Both the position numbers and the translations under genes were made by a program. Of a stretch of 64,000 bases of DNA, positions 40,567-50,321 are shown piece by piece. The notes beneath the pieces are model-generated. The model saw nothing but the letters and a program-made list of their open reading frames with translations, was not told the DNA's origin and did not search any database. The stretch is from UBA4416 sp036676295 (GTDB lineage Bacteria > Bacteroidota > Bacteroidia > B-17B0 > Aurantibacillaceae): the NCBI GenBank assembly GCA_036676295.1, contig JAKFDE010000016.1:558001-622000 (forward strand), written 5' to 3'. Numbering within the stretch: position 1 is the first letter of the stretch; each line of letters opens with the position of its first letter.

Positions 40567-43500
40567 TTATTCTTTAATAATTCTTCTCACTGTTTGTTTT
40601 CCATCCGTCATAATACGGATCGTATACATGCCTTTAGCTAAATGATTAACAGAAATAGTTGTTACAGATGTATTTACTTTTTCGCTTACTATAAGTTTTC
40701 CAATGGCATCATATAATTCGATGATTGCATTATCAATAGAGGTTCCATCTAAACTCACATTGATCGCCTCTTTGGTTGGGTTAGGATAAATCAATACGTT
40801 TAACGCAGTTAATTCTTCAATGCCTGTACATAAACTTACTACAACCGATTGATTAGCTGAGCCTGAACAACTATTTACATCCATATAATTATAATTAACA
40901 GTAAAGGTTCCGGCACCTGATACTGAAGGATCAAAACTTGAACCTGAAACACCTGCGCCAGAATAAACGCCACCTGATGGAGAACCACTTAAGGCTACTG
41001 TGCCATCACTCACACAAAGCGGGCTGGTAATTGCTCCTAAAGTAACTACAGGATTATTATTAACTGTAACTGTAGCCGTGCTCACTGCCGCGCTAGCGCA
41101 ACCTACCAAATTACCACTAACAGTATATACTGTTACACTTGTAGGACTTACTACAATACTTGCAGCATTTGAACCGGTATCCCATGTGTAAGACGAAACG
41201 CCATTAGCTGTTAAAGTAGCTGTACTACCAGCACAAATTGATTCAGAATTAACAGTGATAACAGGTGCTGTTCCTACAATAATATCTGCTGTTGCTGTTT
41301 TCACACAACCTAAAGCAGATGTTCCGGTTACAGTATAATTAGTGTTTCCGGCTGGATTATCAGATATACTTGCTGTTGAAGCGCCGGTATTCCATGAATA
41401 TGTTGAAGCCCCACTAGCAGTTAAGGTACCTGTAGATCCTGCACAAATTGTTGTTGAAGATACTGACACGTTCGGCAAGCTGTTAACCGTTACTGTAGCT
41501 GTTTTGGTTTGAAAACATGTGCCTGTAGTTCCTTTTACTGTGTATGTTGTAGTTACCGTAGGAGATACTGAAACAGAAGCGGTTGTTGCACCGGTGTTCC
41601 AGGAATACGTTGAAGCAGTAGCTGCAGTTAATACAGCAGAATTTCCAACACAAATTGTAGCACTATTTACCACAACTGTTGGTGTAGCATTAACAGAAAC
41701 ACTGGTTGTTGCTGTTTTAGTACAACCTTGTGTTGATGTTCCTGTTACAGTATAATTTGTAGCTCCAGTTGGGCTTGTTGTTAAATTTGCGCCTGTTGCG
41801 CCTGTGTTCCATGTATATGTTGAGGCACCACTCGCTGTTAAAGTAGCTGATGAACCAGAACAGATAGTAGCTGATGTAGCAGATACTGTAGGTAAATTAT
41901 TTACAACTACTGTTGCTGTTTTAGAAGCCGAGCATCCATTTAATGTTACCGTTGTTTGGTAGGTGGCGGTGATCGTTGGGCTAACAGAAACGGAAGAAGT
42001 AGTTGCTCCTGTACTCCAAGAATAAGTAGAGCTGGCTGTAGCTGTTCCTGTTAATACTGCAGAAGCACCTAAACAAACAGTAGCATTATTGATTGCTACA
42101 GTTGGTGTTGCTTTAACGGTAACACTTATTGTTTTAGTATTAGCACAACTACTGGTTGTACCTGTTACTGTGTAGTTTGTTGTTAATGTTGGTGTAACTG
42201 AAATAGAAGCCGTCGTAGTACCTGTATTCCAAGAATACGTAGTAGCTCCGGATGCTGTTAAAACCGTAGAAGTTCCTGCACAAATGGTGGCACTAGTTGC
42301 AGCTACTGTTGGCGTTGCATTAATAGTGATCGTTTTGGTTGTGGAACCGGTTCCTATAGAATTACTTGCATTTAAAGTAACTGTATATGTTCCTGCATTT
42401 GCAAAGGTAACGGTTGGGTTCTGTGCGTTAACGTTAGAAAATGTAACTCCTGTAGGGGAAGTTGCCGTCCATGTCCAGGTTGTTGGTGCATTGGTAGACA
42501 TATCCGTTAACTGAACCGCTGATCCTGTACATCTTGGAGAAGCCGCAATACTAAAGTTTGCTACCGGAGCTACTGCTGCCGGAGTAAAATTAATATTAAC
42601 ATTATCTAAATAAACATGATTTCCCCAACCACTACGAGATTCAAATTTAACGTATACCACAGATTGACCTGCATAAGAGCCAACGTTAACGCTATCACGG
42701 CGCCATTGTGCATTTGCAGTGGGTGTATAAGCAGCTGTACTGGTTCCTGCAACAGTCGCTAGCTGAGAGCCTCCCTTGCTGTAAACTCTATTCCAGGTTC
42801 CGCCACAATCACTTGATAAGTATACATTTAAAGTATCAATATCGCTGGCACTATACATTTTATGAGATACATCAAATCTAATTCTAAGCGTACTATTAGC
42901 GGTAGAAAAATTCAATGCAGGCGTTCTTAGTGCGTCTAATTGTCCTGTAATATCTGTTGTGCTGGAATAATTATCCATTCTGGCAACAAAGCTACTGGTA
43001 GGTGCTACCGGAATACCTGTACCATTAGCTACTCTCGACCATGAAGTTGACGCATTGATCGTATTTGTTTTTTGTAAAGCCCAACCCGTTGGTGGGAATG
43101 TAGCAGATTCAAAGCCTTCAACAAGTGGCAAAGCCGAACTTGTTGGTGCCGCTACAACTGTAAATGTTGATACTTTTGAATCATTTGCTGAATTTTGATC
43201 TGTACCTCCGTTAGGCGCTGTTGTCCAAACAGAAAATGTATGAGCGGCTGTTGTTAAACCGGCGTATGCATTTAAAGTTAATACAGTAGATGCGCCTGTT
43301 GCCAATGAACCTGTCCAATTTAATGTTTGTGTAGCAGTAGCATCCATTTTATATAATACTTTCACGGAAGTTAAAGTCACAGAACCGGTATTAGCAACTG
43401 TTACGTTTGGGGTAACTGCATTATTACATGTTGAAGAACCATTAAGTGGATTAAGAATATTTAATAAACTTGCATCTAAAGATGTAGGAGGATTACAAGC

Positions 43501-44502
43501 GGTTGACGTTTGTAACACATTCCAAGGAGCCGTATTTACTACAGCTTCCATACGGGCGACTTGTTGTTGGGTAAACATATACATAGACCCGTCATCAGTA
43601 TAATCCATATAATTCATCCACATTGTTCCGGGATTAGATGCAGAACATGCATCTGTTTGAATAGATCCTACGGCAAACGCACCGTAATGTTCTGAAGCCT
43701 GATTTGGTGTATCACTGCAACCATCAGAACCTGAACAGGCGCCATTATCATCTCCCCAAATATGAGATAAATTAAAACAATGGCCGAATTCATGCGTTCC
43801 TGTTCTTCCCAAGTTAAAAGGAGGAGTTGCAGAACCACCACTACCTGTATATGCGTAATCAATTACTAAACCCCAGGTGTTACTAATAGTTCCTGTTGGA
43901 AATTCTCCATAACCTAATAAAGAACCCGATAAATCACATACCCAAATATTTACATATTTTGTAACATCCCAAGGATTGTCTCCTCCTGAAGCAGCGCTTT
44001 TAACGGCATCATTAGTGCCAAAAGACGTAGCTGTAGTTGATTTATGAACTACTCCGGTTGTTGGATTGCCATTAGGGTCGCGTTGTGCTAAACAAAAACG
44101 AATTTGAGCGCCGGCAGCAACTGTAGAAAAAGTTTGAGTTACTTTAATTGCATCCGCATTTAATTTAGCGAAATCATCATTTAAAACCTGAACTTGTGAT
44201 GCCGCTTGTGCATCAGAAATATTTTCAGCTGTTGTGTTATATACTACGTGAACAACAACAGGAATTGTAACGATAGCAGAAGTACCACTCGTTCTATTTA
44301 CATTTAATCCTGCTGCTTTATCCTGAAGATATTGCTCGATCATTTGATTGTACTGATTCAAGTCCTGCTCATAATTAGGACGAGTTTGTTTTAAATATTC
44401 ATGATGTTGTAAAGTTCCACAAACACGTTGCGTTGGAGTTTGTGCAAATGCTATCGCAGATAAGCAAATAGCAATAATAAAAGTGAATAGTTTTTTTCTC
44501 AT
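40567..44502 (-). CDS. T9SS-exported M43-type metalloprotease with six Ig-like repeats
   Basis: 1311 residues. Signal peptide about 1-21 (AIAFAQ). The peptidase domain (about 60-330) has GTHEFGHCFNLSHIWGDD (about 233-250), the H-E-x2-H-x3-L-x-H zinc motif of M43 (pappalysin/cytophagalysin) proteases, and MNYMDYTDDGSMYMFTQQQV with the Met-turn. Then a CARDB-like segment (about 335-450), a jelly-roll module (about 455-640; EGFESATFPPTGWAL), a PKD domain (about 645-728), and six tandem 68-71-residue Ig-like repeats (about 729-1149) with the shared pattern ICxGxS..LTA.G..TYxWNTGA. The last about 75 residues (IYPNPTKEAINVSLDG... ending VRRIIKE) are a type A T9SS sorting domain. The protein is exported and may be processed at the surface. 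It is likely a secreted protease or adhesin; the target is unknown. Confidence 0.87.
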   Translation of the reverse strand: MRKKLFTFIIAICLSAIAFAQTPTQRVCGTLQHHEYLKQTRPNYEQDLNQYNQMIEQYLQDKAAGLNVNRTSGTSAIVTIPVVVHVVYNTTAENISDAQAASQVQVLNDDFAKLNADAIKVTQTFSTVAAGAQIRFCLAQRDPNGNPTTGVVHKSTTATSFGTNDAVKSAASGGDNPWDVTKYVNIWVCDLSGSLLGYGEFPTGTISNTWGLVIDYAYTGSGGSATPPFNLGRTGTHEFGHCFNLSHIWGDDNGACSGSDGCSDTPNQASEHYGAFAVGSIQTDACSASNPGTMWMNYMDYTDDGSMYMFTQQQVARMEAVVNTAPWNVLQTSTACNPPTSLDASLLNILNPLNGSSTCNNAVTPNVTVANTGSVTLTSVKVLYKMDATATQTLNWTGSLATGASTVLTLNAYAGLTTAAHTFSVWTTAPNGGTDQNSANDSKVSTFTVVAAPTSSALPLVEGFESATFPPTGWALQKTNTINASTSWSRVANGTGIPVAPTSSFVARMDNYSSTTDITGQLDALRTPALNFSTANSTLRIRFDVSHKMYSASDIDTLNVYLSSDCGGTWNRVYSKGGSQLATVAGTSTAAYTPTANAQWRRDSVNVGSYAGQSVVYVKFESRSGWGNHVYLDNVNINFTPAAVAPVANFSIAASPRCTGSAVQLTDMSTNAPTTWTWTATSPTGVTFSNVNAQNPTVTFANAGTYTVTLNASNSIGTGSTTKTITINATPTVAATSATICAGTSTVLTASGATTYSWNTGTTTASISVTPTLTTNYTVTGTTSSCANTKTISVTVKATPTVAINNATVCLGASAVLTGTATASSTYSWSTGATTSSVSVSPTITATYQTTVTLNGCSASKTATVVVNNLPTVSATSATICSGSSATLTASGASTYTWNTGATGANLTTSPTGATNYTVTGTSTQGCTKTATTSVSVNATPTVVVNSATICVGNSAVLTAATASTYSWNTGATTASVSVSPTVTTTYTVKGTTGTCFQTKTATVTVNSLPNVSVSSTTICAGSTGTLTASGASTYSWNTGASTASISDNPAGNTNYTVTGTSALGCVKTATADIIVGTAPVITVNSESICAGSTATLTANGVSSYTWDTGSNAASIVVSPTSVTVYTVSGNLVGCASAAVSTATVTVNNNPVVTLGAITSPLCVSDGTVALSGSPSGGVYSGAGVSGSSFDPSVSGAGTFTVNYNYMDVNSCSGSANQSVVVSLCTGIEELTALNVLIYPNPTKEAINVSLDGTSIDNAIIELYDAIGKLIVSEKVNTSVTTISVNHLAKGMYTIRIMTDGKQTVRRIIKE

Positions 44503-44674
44503 AGTGCATTGTTTAGTTCATCATGAAACTATATTATCTAAATGTTAAATAAAAATAATTGCGGTGAAATTTTACAAGAAATTTACTAAACTTTTTTAGA
44601 TGAAAAACGTCTCTGAAAGCCCTATATTATAAGGCATTTAAAGATCTTTGATTTTGTAGAAAAATGGGATATAG

Positions 44675-45385
44675 TTAAATGTAAATTCCGAAAACTGTAG
44701 GCATTTTGAAAAAATTTGGTGCACTCACTTTTTTCCATGCAGATATAGTTTTTACTTCTATTCTTTCTTCGCTTAAAGTAATATTAGTAGCTACCAATAA
44801 TTTTGAAGTTGGACTTAATGTTTTTAATAGGTCTTCAAATATTGTGTTGTTACGGTATGGTGTTTCAATAAAGAACTGTGCTTGTTTGTATTTAATACAC
44901 ACCTGCTCTAATTCTTTAATGCGTTTTGTTTTTTCTAATTTATCAATGGGTAAATAACCAACAAATGCAAAATTTTGTCCGTTAAACCCACTTGCCATAA
45001 TAGATAACACAATGGAACTTGGGCCAACTAAAGGCACTACTTTGATGCCTTTTTGGTGCGCCAACTTCACTACCTCTGCACCGGGGTCTGCAATACCCGG
45101 ACAACCGGCATCACTCATTAAGCCCATATCATGTCCTTTTAAAAGGGGCTCTAAAAAAGATTGCAATTCCTCTTGTTTACAATGCTGATTGATCAATGAG
45201 AACTCTGCACGTGAAATTTCCGGATAAGCACATTGTTTTAAAAAAGCACGGGCATCTTTTGCATTCTCAGCAATAAAATAATTCAGGGTTTTGATCAAGT
45301 CAATATTTCGTTTCGGCAGAACGGCTTCTAATTCGCATTCTCCTAGGGTAACAGGCAAAAGGTATAAGGTTCCTGATTTTTGCAT
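44675..45385 (-). CDS. RsmI-family SAM methyltransferase
   Basis: 236 residues. Tetrapyrrole-methylase fold: GTLYLLPVTLGE (about 5-16), GHDMGLMSDAGCPGIADPGAE (in two parts, about 84-104) which holds the SDAG.P...DPG signature of RsmI-type enzymes, KVVPLVGPSSIVLSIMASGF (about 116-135) with the VPGPSA-like loop, and QAQFFIETPYRN (about 168-179). RsmI 2'-O-methylates C1402 of 16S rRNA. Bacteroidota usually have a canonical RsmI and a divergent paralog of this type (LPVTLGE start), so the exact target may differ. It is coupled with recQ by a one-base overlap (TAATG). Cytoplasmic. Confidence 0.82.
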   Translation of the reverse strand: MQKSGTLYLLPVTLGECELEAVLPKRNIDLIKTLNYFIAENAKDARAFLKQCAYPEISRAEFSLINQHCKQEELQSFLEPLLKGHDMGLMSDAGCPGIADPGAEVVKLAHQKGIKVVPLVGPSSIVLSIMASGFNGQNFAFVGYLPIDKLEKTKRIKELEQVCIKYKQAQFFIETPYRNNTIFEDLLKTLSPTSKLLVATNITLSEERIEVKTISAWKKVSAPNFFKMPTVFGIYI

Positions 45386-47298
45386 TAGAGTTTATTTAAA
45401 TAAATTAATTTGTTTGAATCAATGCTTAATACATCTTCATCAATGAGTTTGTTTACTATCTCATTTAAACGCTTCGTATTTACCGAATGAAAATGGTCCA
45501 TCAATTCGGGCAAGGTAAAGGTTCTTTCCGTTAATTCTGTTTTTATTTTTTCGATCAAGCCTTCGTCAGTACTCAGCTGATTTTTATATTTCTCCACACA
45601 CACATCACAATATTCACAATCTTTAAAATCAGTTTCATTAAAATAAGTAAGCAATAATCGACTACGGCAGGTGTTTTTGTCGGTAACATAATTCACCACA
45701 CTATTGATGCGGTTTAATGCTTTTTCTTTTAAAATAGGATAATTGATCAATCGAATTTTTTCGAATTTCAAATTAATACGATTTTGAAGAAACACTAATT
45801 TTGGTAAAGTGGTTTGCGGAATAAAAGAAAGTAATCCTTGTGTGTGTAAATTCTCCAATTGACTTTTTAATTCTCCTTCCGAAATTTTAGCCCGGTAAGC
45901 CACATCCTTTTCTTTGATATACACATAATTTTCATACAAGCCGCCATAACTTCTCAGTAATACTTTGATCAAAGGCTCATACTTTGGGAACTTAATTTGA
46001 AAATTATACAGATCATCTTTATTCATCACCATCATAACTTTAGACGGTTCATAGCCACTATCTAAATACGACAGATAACCTTCTTTCTCTAAACACTTAA
46101 TAGAATTATATAAGGTTACCGCTTTTAAATTATAATTTCTAATCACTGCTTCAATATCAAACGTGATGGATAAACCTTCTCCGCTCTCAACCGGAATTTG
46201 ATAAAAATTAAAAATAGCCTGATAAGATTGTTTGATCTCTTCTATACTTGGCGTTTTCTCTTCGTACTGAACTTTTAAATTATGAACATCATAATTATTG
46301 CACAATAACACAGCATAAGCCGGCTTCTCATCCCTGCCCGCTCTACCCGCTTCCTGAAAATAAGCTTCTAAACTTTCCGGCAGATCCAAATGCACTACAA
46401 AACGCACATCCGGTTTATCAATTCCCATTCCAAAAGCATTAGTCGCTACAATAACCTGTGCTTTGTTATCGATCCAGTTTTGTTGTATAACGGTTCGTTC
46501 GTTAGCGTTTATTCCTGCATGATAAAATGAAGACGAGATCTTGTTTTGGATCAACCATTTACTGATCTCTTCTGTTTTTTTACGATTACGAACATAGACA
46601 ATGCCCGTACCGCCAATGTTTTTAATAACCTTTAATAAACGTTCGTATTTATTTTCTTCTAATTGAACAACGTAACGAATGTTTTTCCGCTCGAACGATT
46701 GCCTGAAGACTTGTTGATTTTTAAATTGCAGCTTTAACTGAATATCTTCTACCACTTCTTTAGTAGCGCTTGCCGTAACAGCAATCATACTCACTCCAGG
46801 GAAATATTCTCTCAGTTCAGCGATCTTCAAATAACTTGGCCTGAAATCGTAACCCCACTGCGAAATACAATGTGCTTCATCAATGGCTATTAATCCAATG
46901 GGCAAATAAGATAAACGTTGTCGAAAGGTTTCATTTTCGATCCTCTCAGGAGATACATATAAAAACTGTACATGCCCAAATGCCGCATTATTTAAAGCAA
47001 TATCAATTTCCTTAGCATTCATTACCGAAGTAATGGCAACAGCACTCACACCTTTATTTTTTAAATTTTGCACCTGATCATTCATCAGGGCGATCAAAGG
47101 CGAAATCACCAAACAAGTACCACCAATAGCTAATCCCGGCACCTGAAAACATATGGATTTGCCACCACCGGTTGGCAACAGGGCCAGAGTATCTTTATTA
47201 TCAAGCACAGAAAGAATAATATCTTCCTGCAAGGGGCGAAACGAATCATAGCCCCAATGCTTTTTTAAATAAAAATAGATATCTTGTTTTGTGTTCAA
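45385..47298 (-). CDS. recQ: RecQ-family ATP-dependent DNA helicase
   Basis: 637 residues. Superfamily 2 helicase motifs in order: Q-motif region GYDSFRPLQEDII, motif I LALLPTGGGKSICFQVP (about 38-54), motif II LIAIDEAHCISQWGYDFRPSY (in two parts, about 137-157), motif III VTASAT, IV GTGIVYVRNRKKTEE, V/VI IVATNAFGMGIDKPDVRFV (about 283-301) and QEAGRAGRDEKPA (about 318-330). The RQC zinc site is visible at CRSRLLLTYFNETDFKDCEYCDVC (four Cys, about 545-570, spaced in two parts). There is no HRDC domain, and the C-terminus ends in a winged-helix-like part. Unwinds DNA 3' to 5' for repair. The start faces the gene at 47384. Confidence 0.94.
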   Translation of the reverse strand: MNTKQDIYFYLKKHWGYDSFRPLQEDIILSVLDNKDTLALLPTGGGKSICFQVPGLAIGGTCLVISPLIALMNDQVQNLKNKGVSAVAITSVMNAKEIDIALNNAAFGHVQFLYVSPERIENETFRQRLSYLPIGLIAIDEAHCISQWGYDFRPSYLKIAELREYFPGVSMIAVTASATKEVVEDIQLKLQFKNQQVFRQSFERKNIRYVVQLEENKYERLLKVIKNIGGTGIVYVRNRKKTEEISKWLIQNKISSSFYHAGINANERTVIQQNWIDNKAQVIVATNAFGMGIDKPDVRFVVHLDLPESLEAYFQEAGRAGRDEKPAYAVLLCNNYDVHNLKVQYEEKTPSIEEIKQSYQAIFNFYQIPVESGEGLSITFDIEAVIRNYNLKAVTLYNSIKCLEKEGYLSYLDSGYEPSKVMMVMNKDDLYNFQIKFPKYEPLIKVLLRSYGGLYENYVYIKEKDVAYRAKISEGELKSQLENLHTQGLLSFIPQTTLPKLVFLQNRINLKFEKIRLINYPILKEKALNRINSVVNYVTDKNTCRSRLLLTYFNETDFKDCEYCDVCVEKYKNQLSTDEGLIEKIKTELTERTFTLPELMDHFHSVNTKRLNEIVNKLIDEDVLSIDSNKLIYLNKL

Positions 47299-47383
47299 AT
47301 TCAGTTGACGTTAAAGTGAATTATTTCAATTAACTTTATTCGGTAATAACTGTAAAAGTATTAAACTAAAACCTATTTGCATA

Positions 47384-48034
47384 GTGTATAAAACTAAAAC
47401 CATATTTTTATCTCTCTTAATTGCTGCTACTTTTAGTTCCTGTATCTTCTTTCGTCCATCAGCCGAAACATTAACTAATCGCGCTTTAAAAGCACATAAA
47501 CAATATGACGCCATCATTGTTCCCGGAGTTCCTTTTAATGAACCAACCTGGGACGCCACCATGCAAATGCGGGTATTGTGGAGCAACCACTTATACAAAC
47601 AAGGTAAGACCCGAAAAATCATCATGAGTGGCAGTTCGGTTTACTCGCCTTATATAGAAGCACAGATCATGAAGCTCTACGCTATTCAATTAGGTGTGCC
47701 TGAAGAAGATATTATTGTGGAAGACAGAGCTGAACATAGCACCGAAAACATTTGGTACAGCTATAAACTCGCTAAAAAATTAGGTTTAGAAAAATTGGCT
47801 TTGGCTACCGATCCCTTTCAAACACGTATGACCTACAGCTTTGGAAAAAAACGGTTGAAAGATCTGCAATACCTCCCGGTTTTATTCGATACTTTGGTCA
47901 CACTTCCTCACGATAGTTTACGGATAGACTACAAACCTTATAAACTACAAAATTTTGTTCCCATTACAGAAAGACAAAGCTTTTGGCATCGCATGAAAGG
48001 CACCTGGGGCTTGAATATCAAGTTTAAAGAATAA
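47384..48034 (+). CDS. YdcF/SanA-like DUF218 lipoprotein
   Basis: 216 residues starting at GTG 47384; no ATG precedes it in frame, and this start gives a lipoprotein signal peptide (FLSLLIAATFSSC, Cys about 20). The DUF218 fold is seen in YDAIIVPGVPFNEPTWD (about 40-56; the family opens with a V-hGxG-type loop), KTRKIIMSGSSVYSPYIEAQIM with the S-G-x2 loop (about 75-96), EDIIVEDRAEHSTENIWYS (about 108-126; E/D...ST.EN) and LALATDPFQTRMTYSF. These bind a phosphate or nucleotide-like ligand. E. coli SanA and ElyC of this family support envelope integrity. It is read divergently from recQ (85 bp). Confidence 0.8.
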   Translation: MYKTKTIFLSLLIAATFSSCIFFRPSAETLTNRALKAHKQYDAIIVPGVPFNEPTWDATMQMRVLWSNHLYKQGKTRKIIMSGSSVYSPYIEAQIMKLYAIQLGVPEEDIIVEDRAEHSTENIWYSYKLAKKLGLEKLALATDPFQTRMTYSFGKKRLKDLQYLPVLFDTLVTLPHDSLRIDYKPYKLQNFVPITERQSFWHRMKGTWGLNIKFKE

Positions 48035-48036
48035 AA

Positions 48037-48069
48037 AAATCCCCTTGAATAAAATACTCAAGGGGATTT
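48037..48069. terminator. Bidirectional terminator between DUF218 gene and dnaN
   Basis: AAATCCCCTTGA at 48037-48048 pairs perfectly with TCAAGGGGATTT at 48058-48069 around a nine-base loop. It begins three bases after the DUF218 stop, and stands 17 bases past the end of dnaN on the other strand. Confidence 0.88.
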
Positions 48070-48086
48070 ATATAATAGGTGATTTC

Positions 48087-49208
48087 TTAGTTATTCAACA
48101 TTACCGGCATTACCAACATTAATACATCTTCGGCAGGATTTGCTTTTTGTGTGGGAACAATAATTCCTGCACGGTTAGGAGCACTCATTTCGATCGTGAT
48201 CTCATCACTTTCTAAATTCGTTAACATCTCTAATACAAATTTAGAGTTGAATCCTATTTCCATATCTTCGCCAACATAAGTACACATTAATGTTTCGTGT
48301 CCTTCGTTTGCAAAATCTAAATCTTCGGCAGAGATCGTTAACTGACTGCCTGCAATTTTTAAACGAATCTGGTGAGTTGCTTTATTAGCAAATACACTCA
48401 CACGACGAATCGCTCCTAAGAAAGAAGTTCTGTCAACCGTTAATTTATTTGGATTTTGTTTTGGAATAACTGCTTCGTAGTTTGGATATTTTCCATCAAT
48501 TAAACGACACACTAAATTGATATGTCCAAAACTGAAATACGCATTTGTTTTATTGAACTCAACTTTCACCGCATCATCAATCCCTGCTAATAATGTTTTT
48601 AAAACATTCAACGGTTTTTTAGGCATGATAAACGCCGCAGAAGCGCCAGCCTTAGCATCATTACGTGTGTAACGCACTAACTTATGCGCATCAGTTGCAA
48701 CAAAAATAGAGTTCTCATCATTAAACTGACAAAATACTCCGCTCATCACCGGACGAAGATCATCGTTACCTGTAGCAAAAATAGTTTTGTTGATGGCGTT
48801 AGCTAAAACATCACTTTTTATAATTACAGAAGTAGGAGATTCTACTTTAGGTAATTTAGGATATTCATCGCCATTATGTCCAGTTAAGGTATAGTCACCT
48901 GTTTCTGTTTTTATTTTAGCACTGAATTTTTTAGTGTCAATGATAAATGATAATGGTTGTTCAGGCAAATTACTTAAAGCCTCTAATAATGTTTTTGCAG
49001 GAATTGCAATGTTTCCATTTTCAGAAGAATCTACTTTTATAGCGGTGGTAATTGTTGTTTCCATATCGCTGGCAAACAACGTTAAATTACCTGCTTTTAA
49101 TTCAAATAAAAAACAATCTAAAATAGGTATAGTGTTACTAGAATTTAAAACTCCACTAATAGATTTTAAATGTTTTAGTAAGGTAGACGAGGATACAACA
49201 AAGTTCAT
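48087..49208 (-). CDS. dnaN: DNA polymerase III beta sliding clamp
   Basis: 373 residues, the standard length. The ring clamp holds the polymerase on DNA. N-terminus MNFVVSSSTLLKHLKSISGVLNSSNTIPIL (in pieces) is the usual pattern of the first domain; AIPAKTLLEALSNLPEQPL (about 71-89), ILKTL and DGKYPNYEAVIPKQNPNKL (about 245-263), then QLTISAEDLDFANEGHETL and the C-terminal VLMLVMPVMLNN that forms the partner-binding cleft (usual ending MPMRL). Bacteroidota clamps often end MPVML. Neither dnaA nor recF is adjacent, so the locus is not the typical origin region. It has its own 3' hairpin and is 87 bp after the DUF4340 gene end. Confidence 0.95.
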   Translation of the reverse strand: MNFVVSSSTLLKHLKSISGVLNSSNTIPILDCFLFELKAGNLTLFASDMETTITTAIKVDSSENGNIAIPAKTLLEALSNLPEQPLSFIIDTKKFSAKIKTETGDYTLTGHNGDEYPKLPKVESPTSVIIKSDVLANAINKTIFATGNDDLRPVMSGVFCQFNDENSIFVATDAHKLVRYTRNDAKAGASAAFIMPKKPLNVLKTLLAGIDDAVKVEFNKTNAYFSFGHINLVCRLIDGKYPNYEAVIPKQNPNKLTVDRTSFLGAIRRVSVFANKATHQIRLKIAGSQLTISAEDLDFANEGHETLMCTYVGEDMEIGFNSKFVLEMLTNLESDEITIEMSAPNRAGIIVPTQKANPAEDVLMLVMPVMLNN

Positions 49209-49295
49209 ATGGTTAATTTTTAATCTATCAAATTTAACTATATGAAGCTAGTTGAAGCTTTGAAAACTGGGGTAGTTATAAACTACTTTTTAACA

Positions 49296-50321
49296 TCACT
49301 TGGGCTGTAAAAAATAACCGTAGGTTTGGAGGATTTTACCAAAAACGTAGTATTGTGCCACTCCATAATCCTTTCCTTTATTATACTTTATAAACATACG
49401 ATCAGGATCGTATTTGTATGTAACACCATATTGCTCATTATTTGAAGCTACAGGGGATTTATGGTAAAAATAACACTCATTACTTTTGTTATCTCTGTCG
49501 GTAATAGTTAATGTAGCAAAAGGCAAGGCTGACTTCGACAGAGAATCAACCAAATGATCTTTGGCTTCAAGCACATATTCGCAGTGTACATTTTGAAAAT
49601 AAGCGATGTATTGTTTTAAACGATCCTCAGCAAACTGTATTTGTTGTCCTTTACCGGTTTTTAAACCAAAGCGTTGCATACTAAATAGATCAATCACAAA
49701 AGACGAATCCGGCATCTCATGAAGCTCCATTTTAATTTGTTTGATCTGAGGCACTCTGTAATTGATCACTTCACGATCTCTCCATTCCACAGCATCAGTA
49801 TTATAACGAGTAGATAAAAACCCTTCAAAGCCCGGAATGTGTGTAACAAATGGCTCTTCGTAATTTTCGTCTTCATCCAGATTAGTCAAGATCATGTATG
49901 TACCGGTGTGATCTTGTGTGGTATGGCCAATGTAATACTGTTTAACTTTTTCTCCTTTTTTAAATATTTCTATTTTGGTAGATTTTGCTGCCATGATCTT
50001 CAAAACACTTGGCTTAGACGATTTTGAAACCGGAGACTTTACCTCAACCATTTTTATGGTATATAATAATAAGTCTATTAGATCATACCTCGCTTTATAT
50101 TTGCCATCCACTATCCATTGTCCGGATTTTTTTTCAAGCAAAGCACTTCTTCCATCCTTATCTGCTAAAAATATTTTATCAATAGACGCCGTATCTTCGT
50201 ATTTAAAATTACTGGCTTCCTTATCAATAGTTGATGTTTTGTTTTTCTTTTTGAATACAAAAAAAGCAACAACAATTAAGGCAATTAAAACAGCTATGGT
50301 AACAATGGAAGACTTCTTCAT
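49296..50321 (-). CDS. DUF4340 membrane-anchored protein
   Basis: 341 residues. One N-terminal anchor (about 6-23, IVTIAVLIALIVVAFFVF) and a large periplasmic part. SNFKYEDTASIDKIFLADKDGR (about 37-58) followed by LEKKSGQWIVDGKYKARYDLIDLLL (in parts) and YYIGHTTQDHTGTYMIL (about 128-144) match the repeating unit of DUF4340, common beside ABC-type gliding and export genes. Its start codon overlaps the gldG stop by four bases (ATGA), so it belongs to the gldF-gldG operon as third gene. Role unknown; it may be an accessory subunit of the GldFG complex. Confidence 0.85.
   Translation of the reverse strand: MKKSSIVTIAVLIALIVVAFFVFKKKNKTSTIDKEASNFKYEDTASIDKIFLADKDGRSALLEKKSGQWIVDGKYKARYDLIDLLLYTIKMVEVKSPVSKSSKPSVLKIMAAKSTKIEIFKKGEKVKQYYIGHTTQDHTGTYMILTNLDEDENYEEPFVTHIPGFEGFLSTRYNTDAVEWRDREVINYRVPQIKQIKMELHEMPDSSFVIDLFSMQRFGLKTGKGQQIQFAEDRLKQYIAYFQNVHCEYVLEAKDHLVDSLSKSALPFATLTITDRDNKSNECYFYHKSPVASNNEQYGVTYKYDPDRMFIKYNKGKDYGVAQYYVFGKILQTYGYFLQPK

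Noticed and set aside
41050..42320. Regular DNA repeats that might suggest a CRISPR array or satellite
   Set aside because: The period is about 204-213 bp and in frame; these are tandem protein domains of the metalloprotease.
41000..42514. Several Val/Thr-rich plus-strand frames opposite the M43 protease repeats
   Set aside because: Complement of Thr/Ala/Ser-rich repeat codons; no start signal and repeated in the same phase as the Ig repeats.
47326..47625. 99-codon minus-strand frame opposite the DUF218 gene
   Set aside because: The plus-strand frame has a lipoprotein signal and DUF218 motifs; the minus frame has neither.
48087..49208. dnaN as sign of a replication origin nearby
   Set aside because: No dnaA, recF or cluster of DnaA boxes was seen around it; dnaN is often separate in Bacteroidota.
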